Source: Hymenobacter cellulosilyticus (GTDB taxonomy: Bacteria; Bacteroidota; Bacteroidia; Cytophagales; Hymenobacteraceae). Taken from it: 64,000 bases of DNA. Below the pieces are notes generated by a model. That model had not been told where the DNA came from, searched no databases, and saw nothing but the letters and a program-made list of their open reading frames with translations. How positions within the stretch are numbered: the first letter of the stretch is position 1; every line of letters begins with the position of its first letter. The stretch is from the NCBI RefSeq assembly GCF_022919215.1, contig NZ_CP095046.1, forward strand, positions 1,168,501 through 1,232,500, given 5' to 3'. Below are positions 19,549-27,649 of this stretch, in pieces. Made by a program: the position numbers and the translations under genes.

Positions 19549-19564
19549 AATTTGCGCAAATTTA
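19549..19564 (-). promoter_or_regulatory. dusB promoter core inside a 14-base perfect palindrome
   Basis: On the minus strand, TAAATTTG (19564-19557) matches the Bacteroidota -7 consensus. The perfect palindrome AATTTGCGCAAATT (19549-19562) overlaps it. The divergent spacer is only 70 bases, so a regulator bound here could affect both genes. No -33 element is obvious. Confidence 0.4.
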
Positions 19565-19599
19565 CGACTCTTCCAAGTTTCCGTAACCGCCTGCCCCCT

Positions 19600-20650
19600 A
19601 TGAAAGGTTTCGTGTCCAGCCGTTTGCACCCTTTTGCCAACCTGCTGCTGCTCGTTGGCCTAACGCTGGCCACGCTTTGCATTGCCGGTTTCGTCACAGT
19701 GGTGTGCAGCTACCTGTTCTTCGGTGTGGGCTTGCTGGAAGTCGGCAATGTGACCAAGAACCCCCAGAACCACCCCGGGGCTGGGGCTGCTGATGCTTAC
19801 CCAAGGTCTGACGCTGTTTATTATGCTGGGCGGTGCAGCTCTGGCTTTGGTAAAGCTCACGGGCCGCTCATCCCGCGAATATTTCGCGCCCCGCTGGCCC
19901 GTTTCCTGGGTGTGGTTTGTGGGAGCCGCTGCCCTGATCATCCTCAGCGTGCCGTTTATGGCCGGCCTGATTGAGTGGAACAATAACGCCTACGTACCCG
20001 ACCTGCTCAAAGGCTTTACCTGGCTTACCGATTTCGAAACCTGGGCCCGGGCCAAGGAAGAAGAACTCAAGGTGCTTACAGCCTACCTCACCCGGTTCAA
20101 CTCGCCCCAGCGCCTGCTGGTAGGTCTGATTGTTATTGCCGTGGTGCCAGCGGTCAGTGAGGAGCTGTTTTTCCGGGGCGTGCTGCAGCGCAATCTGGTG
20201 GAGTGGTTTAAGTCGCGCCACTGGGGCGTGTTTATTGCCGCCGCCATTTTTAGCGCCATCCACATGCAGTTTCTGGGCTTTGTACCGCGCTTCGTGCTGG
20301 GCCTGATTCTGGGTTACCTCTACGAGTGGAGCGGCAACATACTGGTGCCTATGGCGGCTCACTTCACCCAGAATGCCTTCCAGCTTGTGCTACTTTACTT
20401 GCAGCAGCGGGAGTGGACCGGCCCCGAATTCAACCCCGACTCCACCGACAGCCTACCCTGGTACTTGGTGCTGCTCTCCGTGTTCTTTACCGGCGCGGTG
20501 CTGTATTTTCTGTACCAGCGCAGCCTGCCCGCCGCGCCCGTCGAAATGCACACGCTCAGCGCCGGTGGGGTGGCGGTAGTCACGCCCGAAACTGCTCCCA
20601 CCGAAACCCGTACCCTCGGCAGTAAGGGCAGCGCCACCGACCGAAACTAA
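19600..20650 (+). CDS. CPBP-family (Abi/CAAX-like) intramembrane metalloprotease, one frameshift
   Basis: A polytopic membrane protein of about 349 residues. The family catalytic motifs are all visible: 'EELFFRG' (EExxxR), 'FSAIHMQFLGF' (FxxxH), and 'MAAHFTQNAF' (HxxxN). Relatives are membrane-embedded proteases or prenyl-protein-processing-like enzymes of mostly unknown substrate in bacteria. The frame shifts between 'NPQNHPG' and 'LGLLMLTQGLTLF'. Unlike every other break in the window it requires removing a base, from the C4 or G4 run at 19773-19780. Helices before the break (FANLLLLVGLTLATLCIAGF) are consistent with the family N-terminus. It is followed 115 bases later by cdsA on the same strand. 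Confidence 0.8.
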
Positions 20651-20765
20651 GCTCATAGCGCCGCCCGTATTTCTTTTCCGTCCCGAATTTCCGTTCCCGT
20701 TGTCAGAGCCCTCACTCTCGCCCACCACCGCTCCCGAAGCTGCTCCTGCCGACGGTAAAAAGCCT

Positions 20766-21679
20766 ATGTCCAACCTGGCCCAGCGCCTCATCTTCGGCGT
20801 CATCGGGGCCGTACTGCTGCTGGGCAGCGTGTGGTACGGGGCCTGGACGTTTGCGCTGTTCTTTGCCGCCGTGCAGGCCAAAATGCTGCTGGAGTTTTAC
20901 CGCATGATGCGGGCTGGTGGATACAGACCTGCTAAGTGGGTAGGGCTATTTGTAAGCTTACTGCTCTTCTTAGGGACTAGTTATATTGTGTTCGTGACTT
21001 CCTACTTGGCGGCAACGGGAGATGTTCCGCATATAGTTAGCGGAACGGTCGTCTACCAGAATAGAATGAATGCGGAGCTGTACGGTGCGGCACTGTGGTT
21101 GAGAAAACTGCTGCCGGCTGTACTGCTGCTGACGCCTATCGTCCTGGTGGGAATGGAAATGCGCCGCTGGCCTAAGGCAGAGCAGCCTTTCGCGAATGTT
21201 GGTACTACCTTACTCGGCCTGATGTATGTGTCGGTTCCAATGACGTTGCTGAACTTGGTGGCGGATGGGGAGCAAGGCTACGATTATCGCCGCATCTTCG
21301 CCTTGCTCTTCCTAGTCTGGTGCTCCGATATCGGGGCCTACGCCGCCGGCAAAACCTTCGGCAAGCACAAGCTGGCCCCAGCATTTCGCCCGGCAAAACC
21401 TGGGAAGGGGCCATCGGCGGCTTCCTGCTCACCCTGGTCATGGGCTGGGCCTTGGGCTTCTGGCTCACAGACTTGTCCGTGACTTACCGCCTCGTGGCCG
21501 CCGGCACCGTGGCCGTCTTCGGCCCCCTGGGCGACCTGGCCGAGTCCATGCTCAAGCGCAGCGTCGACATTAAGGACTCCGGCACCATCATGCCCGGCCA
21601 CGGCGGCCTGCTCGACCGGTTCGACGCCTTCCTCTTCATTCTGCCCGTGCTGGCCTTGCTGCAGCTGTTGCTAGGGTAG
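20766..21679 (+). CDS. cdsA: Phosphatidate cytidylyltransferase, one frameshift
   Basis: CdsA makes CDP-diacylglycerol from phosphatidic acid and CTP at the inner membrane, the branch point of phospholipid synthesis. Multiple hydrophobic helices are followed by '[31 protein letters not shown]', and then the full family signature 'SMLKRSVDIKDSGTIMPGHGGLLDR' (shown in two parts: S-x-L-K-R and K-D-S-G...H-G-G-L-L-D-R) near the C-terminus. One C is missing from the C4 run at 21376-21379. Because this gene is normally essential, an intact gene in the organism is expected. The ATG at 20766 is chosen; a TTG at 20700 would add 22 polar residues. The psd gene 1.8 kb downstream acts later in the same pathway. 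Confidence 0.85.
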
Positions 21680-21690
21680 ACTACTAGAAC

Positions 21691-21787
21691 GTCATTCCGA
21701 GCGCAGCCGAGGAATCTGGCGTGCTGAGGTTGCCAAAGTAATCTGATTACCATAGCAGGCGAGATGTCTCCCACTGGTCGACATGAC
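21691..21787. repeat. Diverged copy of the REP-like palindrome
   Basis: It starts GTCATTCCGAGCGCAGCCGA and ends GACATGAC, with the internal GCGAGAT of the 18415-18511 copy preserved at 21759-21765. The two arms no longer match well to each other (right arm GTCTCCCACTGGTCG in the middle), suggesting arms from two sub-families. It lies 11 bases after cdsA and 177 bases before gdhA. Confidence 0.65.
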
Positions 21788-21842
21788 ATTGGGCTGTCGT
21801 CGTAAAAGCCAGTCTCTGTCAGCAAAGCTGCACCCTGGCGCA

Positions 21843-21875
21843 TTTTCCTGCGTATGGCATAATCTACTACCTTTG
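21843..21875 (+). promoter_or_regulatory. Likely gdhA promoter
   Basis: TACCTTTG at 21868-21875 matches the Bacteroidota -7 box TAnnTTTG, with a TTTT-containing -33 region at 21843-21846 (22 bases upstream). Transcription would start near 21882, 80 bases before gdhA. Confidence 0.45.
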
Positions 21876-21964
21876 AGCCCTCAAATCCGGCGTCCGGTTC
21901 CGGCTTCCCACCGCTGAGCCCCGCTTTTTTTATTACCCACCCACTTCAACTTACCTCTTCCCGT

Positions 21965-23251
21965 ATGGCTGCCACCACGGTGTACAAAGAGCCGGCCCCA
22001 ATCGTGGACCGTGAAAATCCCCTGGAATCAATGATGTCGCGCTTCAACATCGCGGCGGAGATCTTGGGGCTCGACGATTCAACGTATAACGTCCTGAAAG
22101 CGCCCGACAAGCAGGTTATCGTCAACATTCCCGTGACGATGGACAACGGCAAGGTGCGCGTATTTGAAGGCTACCGCGTGGTGCACAACACCATTCTGGG
22201 CCCCTCGAAAGGCGGTATCCGCTACGACATGAACGTGCACATCGACGAAGTAAAGGCCCTGGCGGCCTGGATGACGTGGAAGTGCGCCGTGGTCGACATT
22301 CCCTACGGCGGTGCCAAAGGCGGTATCATCTGCGACCCGACCTCGATGAGCCCCGGCGAAATCGAGCGTCTGACCCGCGGCTACACCCTGGCCATGAAGG
22401 ACGTGTTCGGCCCCGACCGCGACATTCCGGCTCCCGACATGGGTACCGGCCCCCGCGAAATGGCCTGGCTGATGGACGAATTCAGCAAGACCGTGGGTGC
22501 TACCTCGCCCGCCGTTGTTACCGGTAAGCCTCTGGTTATGGGTGGGTCTTTGGGCCGCACCGAGGCCACCGGCCGTGGCGTAATGGTGTCGGCGCTGGCT
22601 GCCATGAGCAAGCTGGGCATGAAGCCCGAAGAGTCGTCGGCCGTGGTACAGGGCTTCGGCAACGTAGGCTCCTGGGCTGCCAAGCTGCTGGCAGAGAAAG
22701 GCGTGAAAATCAAAGGCGTATCCGACATCAGCGGAGCCTACTGGAACGAGAATGGCATCAACATCGACGAGGCCATTGCTTATAAGAACGTGCACAACGG
22801 CCGCCTTGAAGGTTACACCGGCGCTAGCCTCATGAACGCCGATGACTTGCTGCTCGCCGATGTAGACGTGCTCGTGCCCGCCGCCGTGGAAGACGTGATT
22901 ACCGAGCACAACGCTCACGACATCAAGGCCAAGCTGATCGTAGAAGGTGCCAACGGCCCTACTTCCGCTTCTGCCGACCCTATCATCAATGAGAAAGGCA
23001 TCATGGTAGTGCCCGACATCCTGGCCAATTCGGGCGGGGTGACGGTATCCTACTTCGAGTGGGTACAAAACCGCCTGGGCTACAAGTGGAGCGAAGACAT
23101 GGTGATTGAGCGCGCTGAGCGCATCATGACCGATGCTTTCGAGAAAGTGTACGCCACTTCCCAGAAGTACAACGTGCCCATGCGCATCGCGGCCTACGTG
23201 GTAGCCATTGATAAAGTAGCCCAGACCTACAAATTCCGCGGCGGCTTCTAA
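21965..23251 (+). CDS. gdhA: Glutamate dehydrogenase (Glu/Leu/Phe/Val dehydrogenase family)
   Basis: Oxidative deamination of glutamate to 2-oxoglutarate, or the reverse ammonium assimilation, with NAD(P). The length of 428 residues matches the hexameric class. The substrate domain shows 'GPSKGGIRYDMNVHIDEVKALAAWMTWKCAVVDIPYGGAKGG' (given as the contiguous family motif spread over residues ~78-120; the two K-G-G lysines are substrate binding). 'PAPDMGTG' follows, then the Rossmann motif 'VVQGFGNVGS' (G-x-G-x-x-G/S). The C-terminus carries 'ANSGGVTVSYFEWVQN'. Cofactor preference cannot be read confidently. It is transcribed alone from a likely promoter ending at 21875, with an octamer-repeat element immediately after its stop. 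Confidence 0.93.
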   Translation: MAATTVYKEPAPIVDRENPLESMMSRFNIAAEILGLDDSTYNVLKAPDKQVIVNIPVTMDNGKVRVFEGYRVVHNTILGPSKGGIRYDMNVHIDEVKALAAWMTWKCAVVDIPYGGAKGGIICDPTSMSPGEIERLTRGYTLAMKDVFGPDRDIPAPDMGTGPREMAWLMDEFSKTVGATSPAVVTGKPLVMGGSLGRTEATGRGVMVSALAAMSKLGMKPEESSAVVQGFGNVGSWAAKLLAEKGVKIKGVSDISGAYWNENGINIDEAIAYKNVHNGRLEGYTGASLMNADDLLLADVDVLVPAAVEDVITEHNAHDIKAKLIVEGANGPTSASADPIINEKGIMVVPDILANSGGVTVSYFEWVQNRLGYKWSEDMVIERAERIMTDAFEKVYATSQKYNVPMRIAAYVVAIDKVAQTYKFRGGF

Positions 23252-23262
23252 GCGGCAAAATT

Positions 23263-23360
23263 GTGAGATGGTGAAATAGTGAGTTTTGTTTGAGCTGCGC
23301 AAGCTGCGCCGACGGAACGAAAAACTCACTATTTCGCCAATTCACTATCTCACCACTTCC
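23263..23360. repeat. Octamer-period inverted repeat, gdhA-psd gap
   Basis: The left arm (23263-23287) reads as consecutive 8-mers GTGAGATG, GTGAAATA, GTGAGTTT. Read from the opposite strand, the right arm (23320-23355) is GTGAGATA, GTGAATTG, GCGAAATA, GTGAGTTT. The arms therefore pair but the right arm has one extra 8-base unit. The spacer is about 32 bases and GC-rich. It begins 12 bases after the gdhA stop. Confidence 0.8.
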
Positions 23361-23374
23361 TATATTTGCTCTCA

Positions 23375-23404
23375 GATAGCCCGGGCCGGCAGGCTCGGGC
23401 TATC
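23375..23404. terminator. Hairpin after gdhA, probable terminator
   Basis: GATAGCCCGGGCC (23375-23387) pairs with GGCTCGGGCTATC (23392-23404) with one mismatch and a 4-base loop, followed by TTTG. It is placed to end transcription from gdhA, ~120 bases before psd. The remaining bases up to 23522 show nothing clear. Confidence 0.5.
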
Positions 23405-23522
23405 TTTGTGTAGTTTAACACGTAATGGATAAGCTGGGGAGTAATTTTCTACCAGCCTCGGTTTCTGAAAAAGCGCTTAGGTCAGCGAAAATCAACTCGT
23501 AATCAGCGCTAATCTGCGATTT

Positions 23523-24209
23523 ATGAAGATTCACAAAGAAGGACGACGCATACTTTTCTTCACGTTGCTGGCACTCTTAGCCCTCAACCTGCTGCTGTTC
23601 CAGTTCAACGCCCGCGCCGTTACCTTCAACCGCATTTTTGTCGGGGCCTCCGTTGTGGCCTTCCTGCTGCTGCTTCAATTCTTCCGCAGCCCCTTCCGCA
23701 ACCTGCTCACCCACGAGGACCTGCTCATTGCCCCAGCCGACGGCAAAGTGGTAGTAATTGAGGATGTGCACGAGCCGGAGTACTTCGACGACATGCGCAA
23801 GCAGATCAGCATTTTCATGTCGCCGATTAACGTGCACATCACCCGTAACCCCATTTCGGGCATCGTGCGCTACTTCAAGTATCACCCCGGCAACTACCTG
23901 GTAGCCTGGCACCCCAAGAGCAGCACCAAAAACGAGCGGACGACGGTCGTGGTGCAGTCGGAGGCCGGTCCCATGGTCCTATTCCGCCAGATTGCCGGCG
24001 CCATGGCCCGCCGCATCGTGTGGTACGTGAACGAGGGCGACGAAGTAAGCCAGGGTGAGGAGTTTGGCTTCATCAAGTTTGGCTCCCGCGTCGACCTGTT
24101 CGTGCCCCTCGATACCGAGGTGAAAGTGCAGATCGGGGAGAAAGTAAAAGGCGGGCAGACCGTCATTGCCCAGCTCAAAACCAACCAGGGTACACTATTC
24201 GGTAGCTAA
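23523..24209 (+). CDS. psd: Phosphatidylserine decarboxylase proenzyme, short form
   Basis: It converts phosphatidylserine to phosphatidylethanolamine at the inner membrane. The 228-residue length fits the short Psd class. Two N-terminal hydrophobic helices (12-28, 38-53) precede 'IAPADGKVV' with Asp73, 'SPINVHITRNP' with His105, and the self-cleavage site 'FIKFGSRVDLF', Gly187-Ser188, where the serine becomes the pyruvoyl group. All three catalytic-triad positions are present. A strong terminator follows at 24232. The PssA partner is not in the window, but cdsA, which provides its precursor, is 1.8 kb upstream. Confidence 0.93.
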   Translation: MKIHKEGRRILFFTLLALLALNLLLFQFNARAVTFNRIFVGASVVAFLLLLQFFRSPFRNLLTHEDLLIAPADGKVVVIEDVHEPEYFDDMRKQISIFMSPINVHITRNPISGIVRYFKYHPGNYLVAWHPKSSTKNERTTVVVQSEAGPMVLFRQIAGAMARRIVWYVNEGDEVSQGEEFGFIKFGSRVDLFVPLDTEVKVQIGEKVKGGQTVIAQLKTNQGTLFGS

Positions 24210-24231
24210 GATTCCTCGTTTTCTTGAATAT

Positions 24232-24268
24232 AAAAAAGGCCCGCAGCATTATGCTGCGGGCCTTTTTT
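24232..24268. terminator. Bidirectional Rho-independent terminator
   Basis: A6 then GGCCCGCAGCAT, a short loop, ATGCTGCGGGCC and T6 form a near-perfect stem, between the convergent psd and sulfoxide-reductase genes. Confidence 0.92.
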
Positions 24269-24288
24269 ATGGACTAAAGTATTATGGC

Positions 24289-24771
24289 CTAAAACCAGCG
24301 GGCCGCCTGCTGCATCAGCTGCTCCAGGGCGGCTTGGTCATCCTGGTCGAAGTCGTTGAGCTGGTCACTATCCACGTCGAGCACGGCCACTACCTGCCCG
24401 TCTTTGAGGATGGGTACCACGATTTCAGACTTGGACTCGGAGCTGCAGGCAATATGACCGGGAAACTGCTCCACGTCGGGCACGAGCAGGGTTTGGGCCT
24501 GGGCCCAGCTGCTGCCACATACGCCTTTGCCGTGCCGGATACGGGTGCAGGCAATGGGACCCTGGAAGGGGCCGAGTACCAGTTCGTCGTTTTTGACGAG
24601 GTAAAAGCCAACCCAGAAAAAGTCAAAGGCCTGGCGCAGCGCCGCCGCGGTGTTGGCCAAGTTGGCTACCAGATCGGGCTCCCCGGTGGTCAAGGCATCA
24701 ATCTGGGGCAGGAGCTGGCGGTATTTTTCGGCTTTGGTAAGCGTCGTGTCGAGGATGAGTTCTTCAGCCAT
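24289..24771 (-). CDS. msrC: Free methionine-(R)-sulfoxide reductase (GAF domain)
   Basis: A 160-residue GAF-domain enzyme that reduces free Met-R-sulfoxide with thioredoxin. The three conserved cysteines of the family are visible: Cys75 (GPIACTRI), Cys85 (GKGVCGSS) and Cys109 (GHIACSSES), together with 'FFWVGFYLV' and 'SKSEIVVPI'. The start at 24771 is chosen because MAEE leads directly into the domain; a longer upstream frame (to 24903) would cross the octamer-repeat element and is unlikely. It is downstream of ribD on the same strand but separated by that element. Confidence 0.9.
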   Translation of the reverse strand: MAEELILDTTLTKAEKYRQLLPQIDALTTGEPDLVANLANTAAALRQAFDFFWVGFYLVKNDELVLGPFQGPIACTRIRHGKGVCGSSWAQAQTLLVPDVEQFPGHIACSSESKSEIVVPILKDGQVVAVLDVDSDQLNDFDQDDQAALEQLMQQAARWF

Positions 24772-24933
24772 GAAATGGTGAAATGGTGAGGTGGTGAAAT
24801 GGTGAGTTCTCGTTAGGGCAGCGTGTTGTTGCGCGGTTGAAACAGATAAAACAGAAAAAGGATGCCGTATGCTCATTTTGCTCCAATAGCACCAATTGAA
24901 CAACGGCTCACCATTTCACTATCTCACCGATTG
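24771..24933. repeat. Octamer-period inverted repeat, ribD-msrC gap
   Basis: The left arm (24771-24808) contains units GTGAAATG, GTGAGGTG, GTGAAATG and GTGAGTTC. The right arm (24905-24930), read on the opposite strand, gives GTGAGATA, GTGAAATG, GTGAGCC. The ribD stop codon (TGA, minus strand) lies inside the right arm and the msrC start codon touches the left arm. The spacer, ~96 bases, is the longest in this family here. Confidence 0.75.
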
Positions 24934-25957
24934 TAATACACAAAAACGTCGTCGTCGCCGAGGGTGAACTGCTCGTGCAGGCCCGACAGGCCGTGCTTGG
25001 GAGCAGCAGTGCCGCCACCGAGTTTCTGGTGGCTGCGCAAAATCCGCATTTCGTCCCAGAGTCCGTCGCGCAGCAGGGAGCTAAGCACCGTGGGCCCACC
25101 TTCCACCAGTACGCTCTGCACGTTGCGTTGGTAAAGATTGGCAAAGAGCTGGGGAAACAGGTCATCGGCCTCCGAGAGCGTGATGTAGCCCAGGTTGTCC
25201 TTCGTAGCCCGTTCCCGGTAGGTATACACTAAGGTAGGCTGCTGGCAATCAAATAAATGATGGGTGGGCGGCAAACTCAGGTTCTTGTCGATAACCACCC
25301 GAATGGGGTTCTGGCCGGGCCATTCGCGGGCGTTGAGGCGGGGTTGTCGTGCAGGGCCGTACGGGTGCCGATAAGAATGGCCTGCTCCTCGGTGCGCCAC
25401 TGGTGCACGGCGGCTTGAGCCAGCGGCCCGCTGATGCGCACCGGCTGAAAGTACGGTCCGGCCAGGTAGCCGTCGGCGGTTTCGGCCCATTTTAGCACCA
25501 CGTAGGGCCGCTTCTTTTCCTGGAAGGTGAAAAAGCGCCGGTTGAGCCAGCGCCCTTCGGCTTCCAGCAGCCCGGTTTCGACGTGGATGCCGGCGGCCCG
25601 CAGCTTTTCCAGGCCCCTACCGGCTACCAGCGGGTTGGGGTCGAGGTTACAGACTACAACTTCCTTGACGCCCTTGGCAATAAGCAAATCGGCGCAGGGC
25701 GGGGTTTTTCCGAAGTGGGAGCAGGGCTCCAGCGTAACGTACACCCGGGCCTGGGACAACAGGCGCTGGTCGGCCACCGCAGCCAGGGCGTTGACCTCGG
25801 CATGGGGCCCGCCGTACTGCCGGTGCCAGCCTTCCCCGATAATGCGGCCCTCGTGCGTGACCACGCAGCCTACTAAAGGGTTGGGACGGGCGTAGCCGGT
25901 ACCCAGGCGGGCCAGGTCCAGGGCGCGGCGCATCATTAAAACGTCAAAGTCGGTCAT
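24924..25957 (-). CDS. ribD: Bifunctional riboflavin biosynthesis deaminase/reductase, one frameshift
   Basis: RibD performs steps two and three of riboflavin synthesis: deamination of the pyrimidine, then NADPH reduction of the ribosyl side chain. N-terminal deaminase: 'RPNPLVGCVV', zinc site His52-Ala-Glu54 (GGPHAEVNAL), Cys79 (EPCSHFGKTPPC) and Cys88. The C-terminal reductase domain shows 'YVVLKWAETADGYLAG', 'ILIGTRTALHDNPRLNAR' and 'VQSVLVEGGPTVLSSLL'. One base is missing from the G4 run (plus sense) at 25340-25343; restoring it gives 344 residues. Divergent from prmC with a 92-base spacer. Confidence 0.92.
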
Positions 25958-25971
25958 GGTGGGTTAGCGCG

Positions 25972-25979
25972 TAGCTTTG
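25972..25979 (+). promoter_or_regulatory. Possible prmC promoter core
   Basis: TAGCTTTG matches the -7 consensus and lies 71 bases before the prmC start, in the divergent spacer with ribD. I could not see a convincing -33 element. Confidence 0.25.
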
Positions 25980-26049
25980 CAGTTGCCGAAGGTACGCAGT
26001 TGCCGCCGAGCTGCGTTACTGGTCGAGCTTCCCCGAATCCTGTTTTGCT

Positions 26050-26913
26050 ATGTTTACTATCCGCCAGCTGACCACCACGCTTGCCGCCGCCCTGCACGCC
26101 GTTTATCCGGAGCCTGAGGCGCAGAGCATTGCCGGCCTGGTAATAGAGCATCTGCTGCACCTCTCGCCCTTGCAGCGTAGGATGCAGGCAGCGCAGGAAG
26201 TACCGACAGATGTAGAAACCCAAGTAGCTCCGCTTCAGGCACGGCTGCTGCTACACGAGCCGGTGCAGTACGTGCTAGGCGTGGCCTACTTCGCTGGTCT
26301 GGAGCTGGAAGTAACGCCGGCCACCTTGATTCCCCGGCCCGAAACCGAGGAACTGGTGGCCCTGATTATTGCCGAGCACCCGGGAAAAGCTGATTTGACA
26401 ATAGTCGACATTGGTACCGGCAGCGGCTGCATTCCTATTGCCCTGGAACAGACCTTGCGGCCAAAGCGGGTGGTCGGCGTGGATATTTCCGCCGCGGCCC
26501 TGGAAGTAGCCCGCCGCAATGCCGCCCGCTACGGGAGTCCGGTGGAGTTTGTGTTAGCCGATATTCTAACCCAGGAGCCCGACGAAATACTTCCCGGCTC
26601 CGTGGCGGTGCTGGTCAGCAACCCGCCGTACGTGCTGGAAAACGAGCGGCCCCTGATGCGGCGCAACGTGCTGGACTTTGAGCCGGCCACCGCCCTGTTT
26701 GTGCCCAACCACGACCCGCTGCTGTTTTACCGCCGCATCGGGGAGCTGGGCCGGCGCTGGCTGCAGCCCGGCGGAGGGCTTTACTTTGAAATCAATGAGC
26801 AGTACGCTGCTGAGCTGCTGAAGCTGCTGCGGGCGCAGGGCTATACTACGGTTGAGCCCCGTCAGGATATTTTCGGCAAAGACCGGATGGTACGGGCCAC
26901 GCAGCCGGGGTAA
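26050..26913 (+). CDS. prmC: Release factor glutamine methyltransferase
   Basis: PrmC methylates the glutamine of the GGQ motif in release factors RF1/RF2 using S-adenosylmethionine. It is 287 residues, as usual. The N-terminal helical domain leads to 'EPVQYVLGVAYFAGLELEV' and 'LIPRPETEELV' (family motif). The SAM-binding site is 'IVDIGTGSGCIPIAL'. The catalytic 'SNPPYV' is at 190-195 (Asn191-Pro-Pro-Tyr194). 'FEPATALF' and the final 'KDRMVRATQ' are also typical. It is a single gene. The 129 bases that follow hold only a promoter candidate for the next operon. Confidence 0.95.
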   Translation: MFTIRQLTTTLAAALHAVYPEPEAQSIAGLVIEHLLHLSPLQRRMQAAQEVPTDVETQVAPLQARLLLHEPVQYVLGVAYFAGLELEVTPATLIPRPETEELVALIIAEHPGKADLTIVDIGTGSGCIPIALEQTLRPKRVVGVDISAAALEVARRNAARYGSPVEFVLADILTQEPDEILPGSVAVLVSNPPYVLENERPLMRRNVLDFEPATALFVPNHDPLLFYRRIGELGRRWLQPGGGLYFEINEQYAAELLKLLRAQGYTTVEPRQDIFGKDRMVRATQPG

Positions 26914-26993
26914 AGTTCTCACTACCAAACCGCGTGCAGGCGGGTTGCGGCTAAACTTCTCGGGCGCTTAACCGACAAACCTTCGAAAAACCC

Positions 26994-27001
26994 TACCTTT
27001 G
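26994..27001 (+). promoter_or_regulatory. Possible promoter of the nucleotide-sugar cluster
   Basis: TACCTTTG 42 bases before the GTG start at 27043 fits the -7 consensus. The -33 region is unclear. If used, the 5' leader would be about 35 bases. Confidence 0.35.
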
Positions 27002-27042
27002 CGGGCTCGAAAACTGCCGACCTGACCCCAAGCTTCGCCTCT

Positions 27043-27633
27043 GTGACGGATGTTCCCGCTTACTATGCCCACCCTACCGCCGTCCTCGACGAAGGCTGCC
27101 GCATTGGAGACGGGTGCCGCATCTGGCACTTTGCCCACCTGATGCCCGGCTGCGAGCTGGGTGAGAAGTGCAGTATTGGCCAGAACGTCATGATTGCCGA
27201 CGGCGTGAAGCTGGGCCGCAATGTGAAGGTGCAGAACAACGTGAGCCTCTACACCGGAGTAGAGTGCGCCGACGACGTTTTTCTGGGCCCCTCGGTGGTT
27301 TTTACCAATGTGCGCAACCCGCGCAGCGCCGTGGTGCGCCGCGACCAGTACCAAACTACGGTCTTGGAAAAGGGCGTCAGCATCGGGGCCAACAGCACCA
27401 TCGTGTGCGGTGTGCGGCTGGGCGAATACGCCTTCGTCGGGGCCGGCTCGGTGGTTACGAAGGATGTAAAGCCGTATGCCTTGGTATATGGCAATCCGGC
27501 CCGGCAGCACGGCTGGATGAGCGCCTTTGGGCACCGGCTACAGTTTGATGCCGCCGGCCACGCCACTTGTCCGGAAAGTGGCGAAGAATATTTGCTTACC
27601 AATCATCAGGTTTCCCGTATTAGCATCCGCTAA
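27043..27633 (+). CDS. Left-handed beta-helix N-acetyltransferase (WlbB/WbpD/FdtC-like)
   Basis: A 196-residue hexapeptide-repeat acyltransferase. The protein is built of [LIV]-G-x-x-x-x turns ('IGDGCRIWHFAHL', 'LGEKCSIGQNVMIADGVKLGRNVKV', 'IGANSTIVCGVRLGEYAFVGAGSVVTKDV') and ends with 'VYGNPAR'. The 'IWHF-H' motif carries the catalytic His of enzymes that acetylate a UDP- or dTDP-amino sugar in polysaccharide or glycoprotein-glycan pathways. Translation probably starts with GTG 27043; no ATG is well placed. Only 16 bases separate its stop from the next gene, so the two are almost certainly co-transcribed. No sugar aminotransferase, which would make its substrate, is in the window. Confidence 0.8.
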   Translation: MTDVPAYYAHPTAVLDEGCRIGDGCRIWHFAHLMPGCELGEKCSIGQNVMIADGVKLGRNVKVQNNVSLYTGVECADDVFLGPSVVFTNVRNPRSAVVRRDQYQTTVLEKGVSIGANSTIVCGVRLGEYAFVGAGSVVTKDVKPYALVYGNPARQHGWMSAFGHRLQFDAAGHATCPESGEEYLLTNHQVSRISIR

Positions 27634-27649
27634 CTCTGAATTTCGCAAC

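Noticed and set aside
20700..20765. TTG start for cdsA with 22 extra residues
   Set aside because: The added residues are polar and unlike the usual CdsA N-terminus; kept as an alternative only.
22079..23329. 416-codon frame antisense to gdhA
   Set aside because: Shadow of gdhA; no recognisable motif, His/Val-rich composition typical of antisense translation.
23401..23408. TATCTTTG as a psd promoter
   Set aside because: Its TATC is the 3' half of the hairpin 23375-23404, so the match is better explained by the terminator.
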